A stretch of DNA of 64,000 nt from Aquila chrysaetos chrysaetos (lineage: Eukaryota > Chordata > Aves > Accipitriformes > Accipitridae): the NCBI RefSeq assembly GCF_900496995.4, contig NC_044030.1:82624017-82688016 (forward strand). Reading direction: 5' to 3'. The translations under genes and the position numbers were made by a program. A model generated the notes under the pieces. It did no database searches and had not been told where the DNA came from. It saw only the letters and a list, made by a program, of their open reading frames with translations. This document shows positions 59,901-64,000 of this stretch, in pieces; position 1 is the stretch's first letter, and each line of letters starts with the position of its first letter.

Positions 59901-62900
59901 AGAGACATGTGTATAAGGATGGAGAGCTGAGCTGCAAGCGCCGTGCTCGTGTGTCTGGTGGGTGGAAGCAGTTGTCCTGCACCTCATGGAGTAGCACCTG
60001 AATTTATCTTTCCCCCTAAGGAGGAGCAAACTCTATCAGGACTTGAAAAATCACTTAAGTTTGTTGCATAATAATTTCAGCCACATCTCCAGTAGTCCCC
60101 AGTGCTTTGAAATACCACTTCAGCATTCTTGCAGGAGTTTCAATACACACAGCACAGAGGGCAAGTAATGAAAACATGGAAGCAATTTAAGTAACAGCAT
60201 GTGGGTACACAAAGGACTGGTAATGCCAGCAATGTAAAAAGGGGCTGCGAACTGGGGATATAGCATTTATTCAGTGGCCACTTAAGGAGGAAGAAGATGT
60301 GCCTGTTCCTAAGCTTTCCACTGCTCTGCTAATTAGGCAATAGGGGCTAGTGCCTGATTTCTAAAGCTGTGGTCCAGGGAGCGGCGGTGATTAGAAGCGG
60401 GCTCTGTGGAGAGCCACGCTGCTCATGTGCCGAGGCCTGGGTTTTTTTGCCTTTGATTCCAGCTGCTACCCTATATTAAAAGACGTAAACATACATTAAA
60501 TACTTTCCTCATGTTGCTTTTCCCTGTGAGCAATCGCCCCGGGGTTGTTATGCGATCATGAATGGGAGGGGAGGGAATGCAGGAGAGGATCTCGCTGGGT
60601 GCGGTTGCTGATGCCCCGGAGCGGGGAGGGAGGCAGGGGGTGAGAGAGAGCATCAGCGTTGGGAACCTCTGCTCTGCCGCCTTGAATGCTTGGCTGCAAC
60701 CCAACAACTTTTGGGGTTTCTTTTAAGTCGTGACCACGCCAAGTTTCACATCGGCTTCCCCTTCTTGAAAATAAGAGTGAAGGTAGTTTCCTAACCCCTT
60801 TCCCGGGGCTGCTCGGAAGGTGAATCGTAGCTTGGGATGTCCGTGCGGCTGCTTGTGCGGCAATTGGAAAGCACACAAACGTTCTGTAAGCGTTTGCTCT
60901 TATTTCAACCCTTCGGCGCCTGGGGATGGAGTGGGCTGAACCCTTGCCACTTTTAAACCCTCAAATGGCTCCATTTCATTTAGTCTGATTGGAGAGGGAG
61001 GGAAGAAAAAAGCCAGGAGCCTAAAGGATGTCCTTCTGGCATGTTGGCAAGCCCTGCAGCCGCTGCTCTCCCACCTGCAGCAAGGTTGCTCGAGTCCAGC
61101 GTCCTCAGCATCACTAAAGGTGCCTCTTCCTTCAGATAAGGAAACATGCTGTCAGTCTGGAAGGGCACTGAAAGCGTGGCACCAAATGCAATGAAGCAAT
61201 CCATCAGCATTCCCTGCCTGTCATGTAGCATTTAACAAGCCCCAGATGAGCTGTATTTCCCTGGTTTTGTTTTATTTCCTCTTCCCCCCCCCCCCCCCCC
61301 CCCCCCCGCATTTGCTGCTCTCTCTGTTTTCTTGTGTCTGCAAACACTCCATTTTCCACCCCCTTCTTTCTCTAAGCGTAGCCTGACAAAGTTTCTTTGG
61401 AGCTTCCATCATATGTATAATGTCCTGCTTTGGGGAATGTAAACTCATTTTTTGGTGATGATTATTGCACTGGGTTTTTTTGAGAGCTTGGGATGGGTGA
61501 ATGCATTTTATTGCTGAGAGATAAGCAGCAGCAAGTCAATTGGAAGTAAAGCTTCCTTGCGTGCAGTCAGAGGAAACTCTATCCTTGGATTTTCTTGCAA
61601 CATTTTTTTTTCCCTTTGAGTTCCTGTAGGTATTTGCCATTTCTCTGCAGGAAGCAGTTCTAGCACTTTTTTTGCCTTGAAATTCAATTCATTGTCTTCC
61701 TTTCCTCTGCCCCACACATGCAACTTTCTCCTGCGGTTTGCCTTTCCTTGAGGACTCTCTCATTCGCATGCTTTCCCCTTTGCACCCCTCCTTCTTCCAG
61801 AAGATCATGAACGCTTCCCCCCCTCTCCTTCCCCCTTCTTTGCATCGCTGACTGCACATTGCACTTTCCCTCCAGGTTTTCGTGTGCATCCGCAGCTCTT
61901 GTCGGATTACCCCTGTGCCGGACTCCTCTCCCCGGTGATTTGTGTGCATGATCATCCAATTGCTCATAGTGCATGCTTATTCCTTTTTGCTAAGGGCATC
62001 CCCATGTGAGATGTCCTCTGAGTCAGCTCTTCCTGTTGCGATCCCAAACGTGGCTCGGGGAGTTGATGTAAGTGCTTGCTCCCCGTGCTGTGTGTGCCTT
62101 AGCAAGGAGGCGAAGGCTCTTGCGCATTTGTGGTGGTACCTGCTTGAAGTGGCAGGCTTTGATTTATAGCTGCTTTTTCTTTTTTTTCCAAAAGATGGAG
62201 CCTCCACAGCCCCTTCAGCCTGGACCTGTTTCTGGGCTGGTTTGGTCCCAGGTCTTGCTTAGCAAAGTCTTGAGGCTGCTCTAAATGATGCTGGTGGCAG
62301 GTACCTGAGGCTCACGCCGGCAGTGTAGACCTCGGCCTCTGCCCGGGTAATGGAATAGTGGTAGAGCTCCAGAAGTGCCAGCACAGTGGGGAAGTCTTCT
62401 AGTTATGTTTAAGGTGAAACTGGCTTTTGAGCAGCTGAGAGACCAATTCAGAGCTGCTCTAACAAGCACGAGGCTCCTGGTGTTTTTACAGTCTTTCTAC
62501 ACAAACATATGGGTGCAAAGCTACACAAACTCAGCTCTTTGATATTCATCCCAGGTTTCTTTTTGGCTAGCTTTCCTTTCTACCGCATTGTTGAAGGCAC
62601 AAATGAAACAGCTGCAGTTTGGTGCCCTCCTACCAAAATTACCTCGGGCTCCCCCCAAAAAGAGAGCAGGAATGAATTTCTTTGTAAAAACTTCAGAGTT
62701 TAAGAAACCAGTTTTGCTATGAGCTGAGAACCGCTCAGACCCAGGTCCATCTTGGTCCTTGAAGGCACCTGAGGTGCCCAGACTGGGAGCTGAGTCCTTT
62801 TTGGCTCCCGTGTAGTCACCTAGAGGAGGCTGGTCCCTCCTGAAGGTGGTTCAATCCTCCCTCTGAAGAGCAGGGAGGGCTGGATCCCAGCTCTTACCCT

Positions 62901-64000
62901 TCCTTCTCCTTCTCCAAAGCCTGCTGGACCAGTGTCCACCTTGCATTGTGTCATGGATATCTTGTGGCAGGAATAAGGCAGAGTTTCTTTTCCAGCTCGG
63001 TGCTCTGCCTGAGCCAGCTGATGCCCATCTCTCACTGTCTGTCTGCTCCCAAAGAATTATGACTTTTTTTTTTTTTTTTTGCATGTAGTCAAGTATTTCT
63101 TAAAGAAGCAAACATCTGGCAGTGAAGGGATGGGCTGGGGAAATCTAAGCAGGCTTTTACTGCTTAATGCAGAGTGCCAAATGAGGAAGACTCATTGTAT
63201 TTGATTAGCTGCCATATGACCAGGACTTGTGGAGGCCATCCGTGTCGAGGACAGGTTTTGTTTTGCAGCAGTCACTCCCACGGCTGAGTTTTGATGGCCT
63301 TCTGTGACATTTCCTTGTTTGCTTGTGCTGCTTTATTTTCCAAGCATGACAAAATATCCCCAGTACAGGTTTTGGGGTTGAGGAGATACTGCAGGGAAGC
63401 AACTGGGGAAGCAACTGGGAGCAGTGCAGGGAAGCTGGAGGTCCAGCTGGAGGTCCCGCAGTGCCCACCACTGAACTGCAGGAGGGGATGGGTGCTGCTC
63501 CCAGCAGCATCATGAAGGGTTGGCCAAGTCAGTGCATGCTGGTTGTGTTTCAAAAGCACTGTGGCCTACAGGCTAACATGCTGGAGACATGAGGCGCTGG
63601 CATGTGCACCCAGAGCTGCAACCCTCTGTACTGGCTGTGTCTTCATTTGCAGACGTTTTAGGATGCACAGGGGTGTCAGTCTTTCATGCAAATGCTCACA
63701 TTCCTCTAGCATCAACTTTTGCATGCTGTGCTCCCTCTCTTCTCCTTCCAGGCATGCCTGACCACAGATACCTTCTGATTTACCTCCAGCTTTTTCATCT
63801 TCAATACCTTTTTCACACACACATGCACGTACACCCAGCTAGCCCCCTCAGGTCAGGTCTAATTCTTCACATGCTTTATTCCCAGACAGGCTTCTGGCTG
63901 CCCACATTCACCTGCATAGTCAATGGGACTGCGTGATGGACTCATCTTGAGTTCATTTGAATGGAAAGAGGAGCTTCACCTGGTGCTCTCAGCTTGCCTT
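56975..64000 (+). other. Start of SETBP1 intron 2, no gene seen
   Basis: About 7 kb of mostly unique sequence. It contains an 18-A run near 59,590-59,607, a 24-C run at 61,284-61,307, a T run near 63,064-63,080 and a short direct repeat at 63,390-63,460 (GGGAAGCAACTGG twice, then GCTGGAGGTCC twice). No further SETBP1 exon was recognised. The open frames on both strands look like chance. Confidence 0.6.
61284..61307. repeat. Poly-C run (24 nt)
   Basis: Uninterrupted 24-C homopolymer preceded by a pyrimidine-rich TTTCCTCTT stretch. The length may be unreliable because of sequencing or assembly. Confidence 0.95.

Noticed and set aside
1..64000. CRISPR arrays, bacterial operons, prophage or tRNA/rRNA genes
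   Set aside because: I saw no regularly spaced repeats, no ribosome-binding-site-linked gene chains and no recognisable tRNA or rRNA text. Intron-exon structure and CR1 elements show vertebrate nuclear DNA.

Overview
The window looks like bird genomic DNA. The interspersed repeats are CR1-type LINEs of several ages plus one avian-type endogenous-retrovirus solo LTR. I see no L1, Alu or B elements, repeat density is low, and the only protein-coding exon I can identify is the first coding exon of SETBP1 (SET-binding protein 1, a chromatin-associated AT-hook protein). Vertebrate style is also clear from the splice sites and the very large introns. Nothing in the sequence suggests bacterial, plasmid or phage content.

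Layout. Positions 1 to about 37,300 are the upstream flank of SETBP1, a gene-poor stretch. It holds a + strand CR1 fragment with a decayed reverse-transcriptase region (2,632-3,112), a - strand internally deleted CR1 (6,649-7,465), a probable MIR-like SINE relic (19,588-19,692) and a long ancient CR1/L3-type 3' region (32,310-33,430). It also holds microsatellites, small inverted repeats and some non-repetitive blocks that could be conserved non-coding elements. Positions about 37,300-41,250 form the putative SETBP1 promoter and 5'-UTR exon region. This part is extremely rich in homopolymers (C, G and T runs of 20-30), has CpG-rich segments, a GC box and a YY1-like site, and contains a candidate non-coding exon 1 ending at a plausible splice donor at 39,245/39,246.

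Intron 1 would run from 39,246 to 56,307 (about 17 kb). It contains a small - strand CR1 fragment, a MIR-like relic and the solo LTR (54,635-55,472), which has a perfect 5-bp target-site duplication. Exon 2 (56,308-56,968) carries 169 nt of 5' UTR and the first 164 codons of SETBP1, ending in phase 0 at a GTAAGT donor. The rest of the window, to 64,000, is the start of intron 2, so the AT hooks, SKI-homology and SET-binding regions of SETBP1 lie beyond this window.

The most interesting points are a short upstream ORF in candidate exon 1, preceded by about 1.5 kb of sense strand with no ATG, and the loss of the internal methionine that I recall as a formerly annotated start in mammals (Leu57 here). 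The G/C/T homopolymer architecture of the promoter, the solo LTR just upstream of the coding exon and the deletion structure of the CR1 at 6.6-7.5 kb are also notable. I did not find a convincing novel system. Statements that rest on remembered family sequences rather than on an alignment are marked as such.
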